From NCBI RefSeq assembly GCF_031928785.1, contig NZ_JARQAL010000003.1: 64,000 nucleotides of DNA. One strand, 5' to 3'. Both the position numbers and the translations under genes were made by a program. Below, in pieces: positions 32,546 through 41,108 of the stretch. The first letter of the stretch is position 1, and each line of letters begins with the position of its first letter. Below the pieces are notes generated by a model. The model was given only the letters and a program-made list of their open reading frames with translations, did not search any database and had not been told where the DNA came from. This DNA is from Enterococcus_C asini_A (GTDB lineage Bacteria; Bacillota; Bacilli; Lactobacillales; Enterococcaceae).

Positions 32546-34054
32546 ATGAAACCAGGTTATATATTGGCCCTTGATCAAGGGACGACTAGTACGCGGGCGA
32601 TATTGATTGATCACGAGGGCAAAGAAGTGGGACGAGCGCAACGGGAATTTCCGCAAATTTTTCCAGAGGCGGGGTGGGTGGAACACAATCCTATGGACAT
32701 TTGGAACTCGGCTCAATCCGTTATGTCGGATGCCTTAATTGACAGCGGCATTCATCCGGAAGAAATCAAAGCCATTGGCATTACGAATCAACGGGAAACC
32801 ACCGTGATTTGGGATCGGAAAACAGGAGAGCCGTTGTATAACGCCATTGTTTGGCAATCAAAACAAACCAGTGCAATTGCCCATGAATTAAAAACGGCGG
32901 GCCATGAAAAAATGATTCGAGAAAAAACGGGACTTTTGATTGATTCCTATTTCTCTGCCACTAAGATTAAATGGATCTTGGATAAAATTCCCGGTAGTCG
33001 AGAAAGAGCAACTCGTGGTGAGGTATTGTTTGGTACCATTGACACTTGGCTTTTGTGGAAATTGACCCAAGGGAAAGTTCATGTGACGGACTATACCAAC
33101 GCCAGCCGAACTATGCTGTTTAATATCCATGATTTATGTTGGGATGAAGAAATTCTAGCTCTTTTGGATATTCCTAAACAGATGTTACCGGAAGTGCGAT
33201 CAAACTCGGAAATTTATGGTTATACGGAAGACTTTTTGTTTTATGGTCAAAAAATTCCCATTGCCGGTATGGCAGGAGATCAACAAGCTGCATTGTTTGG
33301 TCAACAGGCCTTTGAAAAAGGTATGGTGAAAAATACTTATGGTACGGGAGCTTTCATCGTAATGAATACTGGTAGTGAGCCAATTGCGTCGACTAAGGGG
33401 CTTTTAACCACCATTGCCTATGGGATTAATGGAGAGATTACTTATGCTTTAGAAGGTAGTATTTTTGTAGCTGGCTCTGCAATTCAATGGTTACGAGATG
33501 GCTTGCGCTTATTTACTGACGCAGCAGAGTCAGAAATTTACGGAGCACGAGTAGAAGATAGCGATAATGTTTATGTGGTGCCGGCCTTTACTGGGTTGGG
33601 GGCACCTTATTGGGATCAAGAAGCTCGAGGTGCCATTTTTGGGTTAACCCGAGGGACTCAAAAGGAACACTTAATTCGCGCAACATTGGAATCACTGGCT
33701 TATCAAACGAGGGATGTGGTGGAAGCCATGGCTCAAGACTTTCAAAGTCCTATTAAATTATTACGCGTTGACGGTGGGGCTTCAGCCAATGATTTATTGA
33801 TGCAATTTCAAGCGGATATTTTACAAACAAAGGTAGAACGGGCTCGCTATAAAGAGACCACTGCATTAGGCGCAGCCTTTTTAGCTGGAATGGCTGTAGG
33901 CTTTTGGGATTCTTTAGAGGATTTGAAGCCCTTTGCAAGTATTGGAGAAGTTTTCGAACCTACTATGGAAAAATCCCGAGCGACAGAACTCTATTCCGGT
34001 TGGCAAGCTGCCATTAAAGGAACCATGTGTTTTAAACACCGACCAAATCAGTAA
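32546..34054 (+). CDS. glpK: glycerol kinase lacking the HPr phosphorylation histidine
   Basis: 502 residues, FGGY kinase. Motifs: ALDQGTTSTRAILID, glycerol-binding ITNQRETTVIWDR, WLLWKLT, MAGDQQAALFGQ, GTGAFIVMNTG and LRVDGGASANDLLMQFQADIL. It phosphorylates glycerol to glycerol 3-phosphate. In enterococcal GlpK, HPr phosphorylates a histidine in the loop YHFYG before PIAGMAGDQQ; here the loop reads DFLFYG, with Leu231 at that place. The gene is alone; the glpO and glpF genes that often follow in enterococci are absent here. GGTGGAG precedes ATG 32546. Confidence 0.95.
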   Translation: MKPGYILALDQGTTSTRAILIDHEGKEVGRAQREFPQIFPEAGWVEHNPMDIWNSAQSVMSDALIDSGIHPEEIKAIGITNQRETTVIWDRKTGEPLYNAIVWQSKQTSAIAHELKTAGHEKMIREKTGLLIDSYFSATKIKWILDKIPGSRERATRGEVLFGTIDTWLLWKLTQGKVHVTDYTNASRTMLFNIHDLCWDEEILALLDIPKQMLPEVRSNSEIYGYTEDFLFYGQKIPIAGMAGDQQAALFGQQAFEKGMVKNTYGTGAFIVMNTGSEPIASTKGLLTTIAYGINGEITYALEGSIFVAGSAIQWLRDGLRLFTDAAESEIYGARVEDSDNVYVVPAFTGLGAPYWDQEARGAIFGLTRGTQKEHLIRATLESLAYQTRDVVEAMAQDFQSPIKLLRVDGGASANDLLMQFQADILQTKVERARYKETTALGAAFLAGMAVGFWDSLEDLKPFASIGEVFEPTMEKSRATELYSGWQAAIKGTMCFKHRPNQ

Positions 34055-34062
34055 TAAATGAT

Positions 34063-34093
34063 AGCCAGAATAGTTTTTGTTCTGGCTTTTTTA
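34063..34093 (+). terminator. glpK terminator
   Basis: AGCCAGAA (34063-34070) pairs with TTCTGGCT (34080-34087), then TTTTT. Confidence 0.85.
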
Positions 34094-34179
34094 GATCTCC
34101 TCTATTGACGTAATAAAAACAATTGGACAGTTTTTAGCTAATAAAGTCCTTAAATCTCTTTAGCGACAGCGGCGTTTTA

Positions 34180-34188
34180 TGTTATAGT
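34180..34188 (+). promoter_or_regulatory. extended -10 promoter before the ComK-like gene
   Basis: TGTTATAGT, a good extended -10 element, 58 bp before ATG 34247. Confidence 0.5.
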
Positions 34189-34246
34189 ATTCTTATAACA
34201 AAATGAGCATAAAATGAGCGCGGTGCGGGTTGCAAGGAGGAATAGT

Positions 34247-34906
34247 ATGAGAATAAAATTGGAGCCAGTGGTGAAATCAGTGACTACCACTTGCGTTGCT
34301 CAAGAGGTGGCCGTTCCTATTGAACAGTGTGCCTCATTGGTGCAAGCTTGCCAATCATATGGAGTGGAAGGGTATCGAGTGGGCTCTTATACGCCTTCTG
34401 GTTTTTTAAGCCGATACACCCCAATCCAAATTCCCTTTGCGCCTATGTTAGTCTATCCCAATCAAATTATGATTCCTTTAGTGTTTCGTAATGGTAGCGA
34501 TTGCGAGGCGTTATTAAATCAGCCCAAACGGCTCAAGGCTTTTTTTCAGCTGTTAGATTGGTATTTGGCCTATGAGCCGGAAACCATTATTTTGGATTAT
34601 AAAACTTCTCAAGGGCCATTCGCTAATCATGAGGGAAAGATTGTAGATAGCGCGTTGGTGGCTTTTCGCCTCCAAGAAATCATCCACTGTGGTGTTTATG
34701 CTATGAAGAATTTTGAAAGCATGGAGGAATTTACCCAATGGAACCGAAATAGTCGCTTGATAAAAGGACAAGCGATTGGCCGTCACAGTCGGATTCTAGA
34801 TTTGGACAATCCTAAAGTAGCTGCGGAATGTAATTTAGTCTTTGGCATCTTAGCTTTGTTTTTTCCCGAAGCGCCATTAGCTCAGAAAATGCCAGTAGCA
34901 GGATAA
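34247..34906 (+). CDS. protein of unknown function, possible ComK-family member
   Basis: 219 residues from ATG 34247, after a perfect AAGGAGG at 6-bp spacing; the frame is open 11 codons upstream. I do not recognise it with certainty. The stretch YTPIQIPFAPMLVYPNQ, followed by IMIPLVFRNGSDCEALLNQ, looks like the ComK core (hydrophobic-PP-[IL]-hydrophobic, Phe/Pro strand, then a conserved Cys), and its overall size is close to ComK (about 190). ComK is the competence transcription factor of Bacillus and Listeria. No membrane segment or signal peptide. It is a single-gene unit with its own promoter. Confidence 0.5.
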   Translation: MRIKLEPVVKSVTTTCVAQEVAVPIEQCASLVQACQSYGVEGYRVGSYTPSGFLSRYTPIQIPFAPMLVYPNQIMIPLVFRNGSDCEALLNQPKRLKAFFQLLDWYLAYEPETIILDYKTSQGPFANHEGKIVDSALVAFRLQEIIHCGVYAMKNFESMEEFTQWNRNSRLIKGQAIGRHSRILDLDNPKVAAECNLVFGILALFFPEAPLAQKMPVAG

Positions 34907-34917
34907 AAAAGACGAGC

Positions 34918-35044
34918 ATGATAAAGGATAAAGAGGGAAGGGCTGACCTATTCAAAAGATTATGACCCTCAAAATATTTGCGACAAGTATCGTGGCTTAG
35001 TCCCTAGAATGAATATTACGCTACCTTCAAAGAAAAAAGCTGGG
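34918..35044 (+). pseudogene. possible frameshifted or decayed small ORF
   Basis: ATG 34918 opens a 15-codon frame (MIKDKEGRADLFKRL). In the +1 frame an open stretch without a start codon continues (DYDPQNICDKYRGLVPRMN, then ITLPSKKKAG, stop at 35044). A one-base change near the AAAA at 34954-34957 would join them into a protein of about 42 residues. The second part has protein-like composition. Function is not known, and it may be chance. Confidence 0.2.
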
Positions 35045-35069
35045 TAGTCAGTGTTTAAATTATAACGAT

Positions 35070-35117
35070 AAAAGACAAGCAACTCCCATTAAAAATCATG
35101 GGAATTGCTTGTCTTTT
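35070..35117. terminator. bidirectional terminator
   Basis: A 20-nt arm (35070-35089) pairs with 35098-35117 with one mismatch, with A-run and T-run ends. It serves the minus-strand helicase gene and plus-strand transcripts. Confidence 0.88.
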
Positions 35118-35184
35118 GTATTCTCGGGTTTGGTAATGTTCGGTTTAAAAGATGGGAAAGCGACGATTATCACATCATCATCTT

Positions 35185-37464
35185 TTAAATTGCTTCTGTG
35201 CGATAAGTTTTGGGATTTGCTTGATTCAATAATGAAAAAGCATCAGTTTCAGTGAAGAGGGTTAACTCATGCATGGCGCGAGTGCAAATCGTGTACAAAA
35301 TTAAACGGTCTTGTTCTGTGGTGAAATGATCACCAATATTCCAAGCAAAAACTCGGTCAAATTCCAAACCTTTGGCTAGAAAGGCGGGAATCACGATGGT
35401 GGATCGTTTCATGAAATCATCTTCAGAAACAATTAATTGGATTTCATCTTGTTGTTTTTCGGTTAATCCTTGGTATAGAGTTTGACACTCTTGAATGGTT
35501 TTGCAGATGATTGCGGTGCGCCAGTGAGCGGCAACACGTTCATCTCTTAGCAAGCGTTTAAGAGCGTTTAGATTCTCTGACTGGTTTTTTCCCGTAACAA
35601 GTAATGGCAAAGGACCTTTTCTAGCGGTAAGCTCCACTTGGTCTTCTTGGCTTAAAAATTGATTGGCAAAATCCGTGATTTCTTTCGTGGAACGATAGCT
35701 AGTGGTTAGCTGATAGCGAGTAACGTCTTCATCAGGGAAAAGTTTTGCTAAATTGCCCACGATTGTTTCGTTACCAAATACTTTTTGATTCAAATCTCCA
35801 CAAAGAGTCAAACCAGCTTTAGGATAGAGTTCCCGTAACAGGGCCACTTGCGCTGGAGGAAAGTCTTGCATTTCGTCCACAAAGATAAAGCGCGCTTTCA
35901 AAGGAATATCTACTGGATACAAGCTGCGAGCGAGCAAGAAGAACAAGACCGCATCTTCTTGCGGGAGTTTTCGCTCTTTTAAGCCAGAGCGGATTGTTGC
36001 ATTTGCTTCACGCCATTCCTCTTGACTGATTTTGGCTTTATCTAAAATGCTTTTAGGCACGCTTTGTAAGAAATGGAGATATTGCTTGGAGAAATTAATA
36101 AAACGGAATTCTTCAATGGCCCGCACCACTGGTCGAAAATAGCGATTTAAAATTGCCTTCCGAATTTGGTTACGCAATTTTCGTTCATTTTTTTCGGAAT
36201 CATCAGCGTTGGGATTGTCAGCATAGTATTCTTGTAGTCGTTCTTCTGTAGCTTCTTTAACCCATTGCTTTTTGCCTTCGTCTTTGTGTAGACCACCAGC
36301 TTTTTTCAAAAGTTTGGTTTGCAATAATTGACTGCGTTGATACAATGGCAAGTTAGGATTGGTTTCTTGGTACCAATGACGCATTTGGTTTGCGGTAATA
36401 TAAGTTTTGCCTTTAATTTTTAAATCCCGGAATAAAGGACCTAATTCTGTAATGGCCTTAACATAACGGCGATTAAAGTCTAATAAAGTCATCCTACTTT
36501 TTAACTGTTGAATCTGACTTTCATCACCGGTTAAAAAGACTTCTTCTTGGGCTTCTTCTTCCTCAATCTGGAAAGTAGGGAGCAGTTGTTGCATAAAGCT
36601 ACGAAATGTTCGGGTAGGAACTTCGCTTTCTCCTAAAGAAGGCAAAACCATGGAAATATAGTCGGAAAAGAGATGGTTTGGAGAAAATAACAATACTTGG
36701 TCGTCTTTTAACCATTTCCGGTGGCGGTACAATAGAAAAGCAATTCGTTGCAATAAAGCAGAAGTTTTCCCACTACCAGCAATTCCTTCAATCAATAACA
36801 CTTTACTATGTGTATCTCGAATGATTTGATTTTGGGCTTTTTGAATCGTGCCTACAATGTTTTTCATTTGAGCAGAGGAAGCTTCATCTAAAATTTCCAG
36901 TAAAAACTCATCATTGATTACCTCAGTAGTATCCACCATGGAAAGAATTTGCCCGCCTTGAATCTTAAACTGGCGTTTTAATAACAATTCTACCGTAAAA
37001 CGTTCTGTGTCCGTTTCGTAAAACGTAGTGCCTAATTCTCCTTCATAATACAAATTGGCAATCGGTGCCCGCCAGTCGATGACCACTGTGTTTTCCTCTT
37101 TGTCTCGCAAAGAAGCAATCCCTAAATACAAAGTTTCTTTTTCCGCAGTGTTCTCCGTAAAATCAATACGAGCAAAATAAGGATTACCGTCCATTGTATT
37201 CAAAGTTTTTAAACGTTTTTCCACGGATTCGGCACTGTGGTATTTTAATAATAATTCTTCTTCATATTGCCGGTATTCTAAGACGGATTCGTAAAAAGCT
37301 TCATCGTCGCCTCCGCGAATTCGCCGTTCTCCCACGCCTTGCAACTGTTCTTGCATTTGACCGGTGAGAAACTGCTGTTGTTTTTTTAGTAAGGTTTGTT
37401 CTTGATCAATTAAAGTGATGGTTTGTGTTACATGTTGTTGTTCTAATTGTCGTTCTTGATTCAT
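35185..37464 (-). CDS. HelD-type UvrD-family helicase (RNA polymerase recycling ATPase)
   Basis: 759 residues from ATG 37464, with AAAGGAGT 8 bp upstream. An N-terminal coiled-coil arm (LEQQHVTQTITLIDQEQTLL) precedes the SF1 helicase domains: Walker A EGIAGSGKTSALLQR, Walker B FIFVDEMQDFPPAQ, motif IV YQLTTSYRSTKEIT, motif V/VI IPAFLAKGLEFDRV. HelD proteins bind RNA polymerase and remove it from DNA. The alternative is a general UvrD-like helicase, but the N-terminal arm and the domain SLRDKEENTVVIDWRAPIANLYYEGE are typical of HelD. The gene has no partner in an operon. Confidence 0.88.
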   Translation of the reverse strand: MNQERQLEQQHVTQTITLIDQEQTLLKKQQQFLTGQMQEQLQGVGERRIRGGDDEAFYESVLEYRQYEEELLLKYHSAESVEKRLKTLNTMDGNPYFARIDFTENTAEKETLYLGIASLRDKEENTVVIDWRAPIANLYYEGELGTTFYETDTERFTVELLLKRQFKIQGGQILSMVDTTEVINDEFLLEILDEASSAQMKNIVGTIQKAQNQIIRDTHSKVLLIEGIAGSGKTSALLQRIAFLLYRHRKWLKDDQVLLFSPNHLFSDYISMVLPSLGESEVPTRTFRSFMQQLLPTFQIEEEEAQEEVFLTGDESQIQQLKSRMTLLDFNRRYVKAITELGPLFRDLKIKGKTYITANQMRHWYQETNPNLPLYQRSQLLQTKLLKKAGGLHKDEGKKQWVKEATEERLQEYYADNPNADDSEKNERKLRNQIRKAILNRYFRPVVRAIEEFRFINFSKQYLHFLQSVPKSILDKAKISQEEWREANATIRSGLKERKLPQEDAVLFFLLARSLYPVDIPLKARFIFVDEMQDFPPAQVALLRELYPKAGLTLCGDLNQKVFGNETIVGNLAKLFPDEDVTRYQLTTSYRSTKEITDFANQFLSQEDQVELTARKGPLPLLVTGKNQSENLNALKRLLRDERVAAHWRTAIICKTIQECQTLYQGLTEKQQDEIQLIVSEDDFMKRSTIVIPAFLAKGLEFDRVFAWNIGDHFTTEQDRLILYTICTRAMHELTLFTETDAFSLLNQANPKTYRTEAI

Positions 37465-37573
37465 CAACTAAAACTCCTTTATGAAAATGCGTCTTAAAAT
37501 TATAGCACATAAATGAACAAAGGAGGTTGAATAGGATCAATCTATGGTAAAATCCTTATAAGTGAGGTGGCTT

Positions 37574-38440
37574 ATGCGTAGTGAAGCAGAGATGATGGCA
37601 TTAATTCTTCAAGTGGGGCAAAATTTGCCTGAAGTGAAAGCTGTGGCACTAGGAGGTTCTAGGGCAAATGTCAATGTTCCAAAAGATTGTTTTCAAGACT
37701 ATGATGTGGTCTATTTTGTAAAGGACAAAGAAAAACTGTTAGCCGACCGCAGTTGGTTGCAGGACTTTGGTCAAATTTTGATTCAACAGACGCCAGAAGA
37801 AATGAGCCTGTTTCCTCCTAGCTTAGGAGAACGGTTTACTTTTTTGATGCTTTTTGAAGATGGCAATCGAATTGATTTGATGCTTTGCCCCTTAACGTCA
37901 ATTGCACAATGGCAAAAAGAAGAGCCTTTTTCAAAAGTTCTCTGGGATCCCAATGGCTTATTAAAAGAGGTGTCGCAACCTTCTGATAAAACTTTTTGGT
38001 TGGAAAAACCCACAGAGGCCCAGTTTCAAGATTGCTGTAATGAGTTTTGGTGGGTGTCAACCTATGTGGTAAAAGGCTTGTGGCGCAAGGAATATTATTA
38101 CGCCACAGATCATTTGTATGAAATATGCCAAAAAGAACTCCGGCGCTTATGGCGTTGGCAAGTGGGTAGTGATAGCCATTGGCAGCAAAGTCTTGGAAAA
38201 AATGATAAATATCTTTTTACGCAACTCTCTCAGCCTAAACTAGACCTCGCTATGGCAATAGCGGATTTTTCTAATTTTGAAGGGGTGTGGCAAAGTTTAG
38301 TAGCCACCCAGAAGCTCTTTCATCAAGGGGCGTTGATTTTTGCCAAAAAGAATCAGTATCACTATGATGAAACAACAGCAATCAATGTGTTAGACTATAC
38401 GAAACAATGGTATGACAAATTTAAAAATAATAAATTTTAA
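37574..38440 (+). CDS. aminoglycoside 6-adenylyltransferase-like nucleotidyltransferase
   Basis: 288 residues from ATG 37574. The nucleotidyltransferase motif AVALGGSRANVN...DYDVVYFV carries the metal-binding Asp pair, and NRIDLMLCPL gives the third acidic residue. The helical C-terminal domain (EFWWVSTYVVKGLWRKEYYYATDHLY) matches ANT(6)/AadE/AadK enzymes, which adenylylate streptomycin. Chromosomal homologues such as Bacillus AadK exist and do not always give clear resistance. No mobile element is next to it. AGGTGG precedes the ATG at short spacing; an upstream GTG at 37562 lacks a site. Confidence 0.8.
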   Translation: MRSEAEMMALILQVGQNLPEVKAVALGGSRANVNVPKDCFQDYDVVYFVKDKEKLLADRSWLQDFGQILIQQTPEEMSLFPPSLGERFTFLMLFEDGNRIDLMLCPLTSIAQWQKEEPFSKVLWDPNGLLKEVSQPSDKTFWLEKPTEAQFQDCCNEFWWVSTYVVKGLWRKEYYYATDHLYEICQKELRRLWRWQVGSDSHWQQSLGKNDKYLFTQLSQPKLDLAMAIADFSNFEGVWQSLVATQKLFHQGALIFAKKNQYHYDETTAINVLDYTKQWYDKFKNNKF

Positions 38441-38458
38441 GAAATGGAGGAAAGTGAA

Positions 38459-38635
38459 ATGCCCTTTGTCCATGTGGAGCTAGTAGAAGGTCGAAGTGAG
38501 GAAGCCTTAACGAAAATGATGGAAGAAATCACAGAAGCGGTTCATCGCAATACCGGAGCACCTAAAGAACACATTCACATCATTATCAATGAAATGAAAA
38601 AAGGCAATTATGCCGTGGATGGAAAATGGAAATAA
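38459..38635 (+). CDS. 4-oxalocrotonate tautomerase family protein
   Basis: 58 residues from ATG 38459, after GGAGG; the next codon is Pro, which becomes the N-terminal catalytic proline after Met removal (MPFVHVELVEGRS). An upstream in-frame ATG at 38444 would bury this proline. EITEAVHRNTGAPKEHIHIIINEM is the family core. The natural substrate of such short tautomerases is usually unknown. It follows the nucleotidyltransferase gene closely and may be co-transcribed. Confidence 0.88.
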   Translation: MPFVHVELVEGRSEEALTKMMEEITEAVHRNTGAPKEHIHIIINEMKKGNYAVDGKWK

Positions 38636-38639
38636 ATCC

Positions 38640-38668
38640 TTGCAAAATATTTTCATTAGTGTTTAAAT
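38640..38668 (+). promoter_or_regulatory. thrS promoter
   Basis: TTGCAA (38640-38645), 17 bp, TTAAAT (38663-38668) with an extended TGT. Confidence 0.6.
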
Positions 38669-38689
38669 GAAACCATATTTGATTGATGA

Positions 38690-38915
38690 AAAAACCAACT
38701 GAACCTGAGAGTCTTTTCAAGAGAGAAATGTCGTGGCTGCAAGCATTTCAAAGAAAACCGGGGAATGACCACTTTTTCTGTAACTTCTGGCAAACCAGAA
38801 GCGGCTTTGGGCCGTTATCCCAGTTGAGGAGTATTTTGTATACTCGAAATTAGGTGGAACCACGTGTCTTACGTCCTAGTCTTTTTGCATTCGCATTGAG
38901 ATTAGGACTTTTTTG
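38690..38915 (+). promoter_or_regulatory. T-box riboswitch of thrS
   Basis: The leader of about 240 nt has the T-box sequence AGGTGGAACCACG (38852-38864), which pairs with the uncharged tRNA 3' end. A terminator follows: GTCCTAGTCT (38873-38882) with AGATTAGGAC (38899-38908) and a T-run. A likely specifier codon ACC (threonine) is at 38768-38770 in the context GAATGACCAC, as expected for the Stem I internal loop. The antiterminator forms when uncharged tRNA-Thr binds and lets RNA polymerase read into thrS. This fills most of the 318-bp gap. Confidence 0.92.
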
Positions 38916-38953
38916 TGATTTGCTCACAACCAATTAATCAAGGAGGAACTGAT

Positions 38954-40894
38954 ATGTCTATTCAAATTACTTTTCCAGATGGTGCTAAAAAAGAGTTTGA
39001 GGCCGGCGTCACTACTAAAGAAATTGCCAGCTCAATTTCTAATAGTTTAGCCAAGAAAGCGTTAGCTGGTAAATTCAACGGTGAACTAATCGACTTAGAA
39101 CGAGGATTAGAAGAAGATGGTTCTATTGAAATCATCACTCCGGCAAGCGAAGAAGCTTTGGAATTGTTGCGCCACTCTACGGCACACTTAATGGCCCAAG
39201 CCGCAAAACGCTTGTTTCCTAAAATTCACTTTGGTGTAGGTCCAGCCATTGATTCTGGTTTTTATTACGATACTGATAATGGTGAGCATCCAATCACTGC
39301 TGAAGATTTGCCAGCCATTGAAACAGAAATGCGCCAAATCGTCAAAGAAAACTTGCCTATTGAACGGCTAGTGTTAAGTAAAGAAGAAGCTTTAGAATTA
39401 TTTGCAGAAGATCCTTACAAAGTAGAATTGATTACTGAATTGCCAGCCGATGAAGTGATTACGGCTTACCGTCAAGGGGAATTCACCGATTTATGCCGGG
39501 GACCTCATGTGCCATCCACTGGTCGCATTCAAATCTTTCAATTATTATCCGTGGCAGGTGCATACTGGCGGGGAAATTCCGACAACCATATGATGCAACG
39601 AGTTTATGGGACAGCTTTCTTTGATAAGAAAGACTTAAAAGAATTTATCCGTCTTCGTGAAGAAGCCAAAGAACGGGATCATCGAAAACTTGGTAAAGAA
39701 TTAGACTTGTTTATGGTTTCTCCTGAAGTGGGTTCCGGATTGCCTTTCTGGTTGCCAAAAGGTGCTACGATTCGTCGTGTGATTGAACGCTATATCGTGG
39801 ACAAAGAAGTCAGCCTAGGCTATCAACACGTGTATACTCCGATTATGGCGGATGTCAATTTGTATAAAACGTCTGGTCACTGGGATCATTACCATGAAGA
39901 TATGTTCCCACCAATGGATATGGGCGATGGAGAAATGCTAGTCTTGCGCCCTATGAATTGTCCACATCACATGATGGTTTACAAAAATCACATTCATTCT
40001 TATCGAGAATTGCCAATTCGCATCGCAGAACTGGGCATGATGCACCGTTATGAAAAATCTGGCGCTTTGTCTGGCTTGCAACGGGTTCGGGAAATGACGT
40101 TAAATGATGGTCATACTTTTGTTCGCCCTGACCAAATCAAAGACGAATTCAAACGGACATTGGATTTGATGGTAGCAGTTTACAAAGACTTTAACATTAC
40201 AGACTATCGTTTCCGTCTAAGTTATCGTGACCCTAATAACACTGAAAAATACTTTGACGACGATGCTATGTGGGAAAATGCTCAAACTATGTTAAAAGCT
40301 GCCATGGATGAATTGGAATTGGATTACTTTGAAGCGGAAGGAGAAGCTGCTTTCTACGGACCAAAACTAGACGTTCAAGTAAAAACTGCTTTAGGAATGG
40401 AAGAGACTTTGTCTACTATTCAATTGGACTTCTTGTTGCCTGAACGTTTTGATTTAACTTATGTGGGAGAAGATGGGGAAAACAACCACCGCCCTGTAGT
40501 GATTCACCGAGGGATTGTCTCTACTATGGAACGTTTTGTGGCTTACTTGACGGAAGTTTACAAAGGGGCCTTTCCGACTTGGTTGTCCCCAATCCAAGGA
40601 ACCATTATTCCAGTTTCCAATGAAGCTCACAGCGATTACGCCTATGAGTTAAAAGAGCGGATGCAAATGCTTGGTTTGCGAGTAGAAGTAGACGATCGCA
40701 ACGAAAAGATGGGTTATAAGATTCGGGCTTCTCAAACTCAAAAAATTCCTTATCAAATCGTGGTTGGCGATCAAGAGATGGAAGATGCTACAGTGAATAT
40801 CCGAAAATACGGTAGCAAAGCCACAGAAAGCATGGCAGCCAATCTCTTTATTGAGTCCATGGCAGCTGAAGTGAAGAATTATAGTCGCCAATAG
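38954..40894 (+). CDS. thrS: threonyl-tRNA synthetase
   Basis: 646 residues from ATG 38954, after AAGGAGG; the frame is open 13 codons upstream into the leader. TGS domain (ITFPDGAKKEFEAGVTTKEIA), the editing domain with HSTAHLMAQAAKR, class II catalytic core with LRPMNCPHHMMVYKN, RIAELGMMHRYEKSGALSGLQRVREMTLND and QLDFLLPERFDLTY, and a C-terminal anticodon-binding domain. Control by the upstream T-box is clear. Confidence 0.97.
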   Translation: MSIQITFPDGAKKEFEAGVTTKEIASSISNSLAKKALAGKFNGELIDLERGLEEDGSIEIITPASEEALELLRHSTAHLMAQAAKRLFPKIHFGVGPAIDSGFYYDTDNGEHPITAEDLPAIETEMRQIVKENLPIERLVLSKEEALELFAEDPYKVELITELPADEVITAYRQGEFTDLCRGPHVPSTGRIQIFQLLSVAGAYWRGNSDNHMMQRVYGTAFFDKKDLKEFIRLREEAKERDHRKLGKELDLFMVSPEVGSGLPFWLPKGATIRRVIERYIVDKEVSLGYQHVYTPIMADVNLYKTSGHWDHYHEDMFPPMDMGDGEMLVLRPMNCPHHMMVYKNHIHSYRELPIRIAELGMMHRYEKSGALSGLQRVREMTLNDGHTFVRPDQIKDEFKRTLDLMVAVYKDFNITDYRFRLSYRDPNNTEKYFDDDAMWENAQTMLKAAMDELELDYFEAEGEAAFYGPKLDVQVKTALGMEETLSTIQLDFLLPERFDLTYVGEDGENNHRPVVIHRGIVSTMERFVAYLTEVYKGAFPTWLSPIQGTIIPVSNEAHSDYAYELKERMQMLGLRVEVDDRNEKMGYKIRASQTQKIPYQIVVGDQEMEDATVNIRKYGSKATESMAANLFIESMAAEVKNYSRQ

Positions 40895-40978
40895 TTTTCA
40901 GCAAAACTAAGAATTTCCTAAGAAAATGAATGGCAAAAAGAGAAAACCCGCTACTAGGCAGAAAAAGCGCCTCAATGG

Positions 40979-41007
40979 TTGAGTTTTCAGAAAAAATATG
41001 GTAAAGT
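40979..41007 (+). promoter_or_regulatory. promoter of the rimP–nusA–infB operon
   Basis: TTGAGT (40979-40984), 17 bp, TAAAGT (41002-41007) with an extended TGG. It lies upstream of the 41032-41060 hairpin, so transcripts from it must pass that hairpin. Confidence 0.6.
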
Positions 41008-41031
41008 AACAAATGGTAATGATACTTTGTG

Positions 41032-41061
41032 GAGTGAGGGATTTTTTCCCTCACTCTTTTT
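41032..41061 (+). terminator. terminator/attenuator between thrS and rimP
   Basis: GAGTGAGGG (41032-41040) pairs perfectly with CCCTCACTC (41048-41056), followed by TTTTT. It is 48 bp before rimP and about 18 nt after the expected start of the promoter at 41002. Confidence 0.88.
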
Positions 41062-41108
41062 CATGAAAAGCGTTGTTTGCAAATAAAGCTAAAGGAGGCG
41101 AAGAATAG

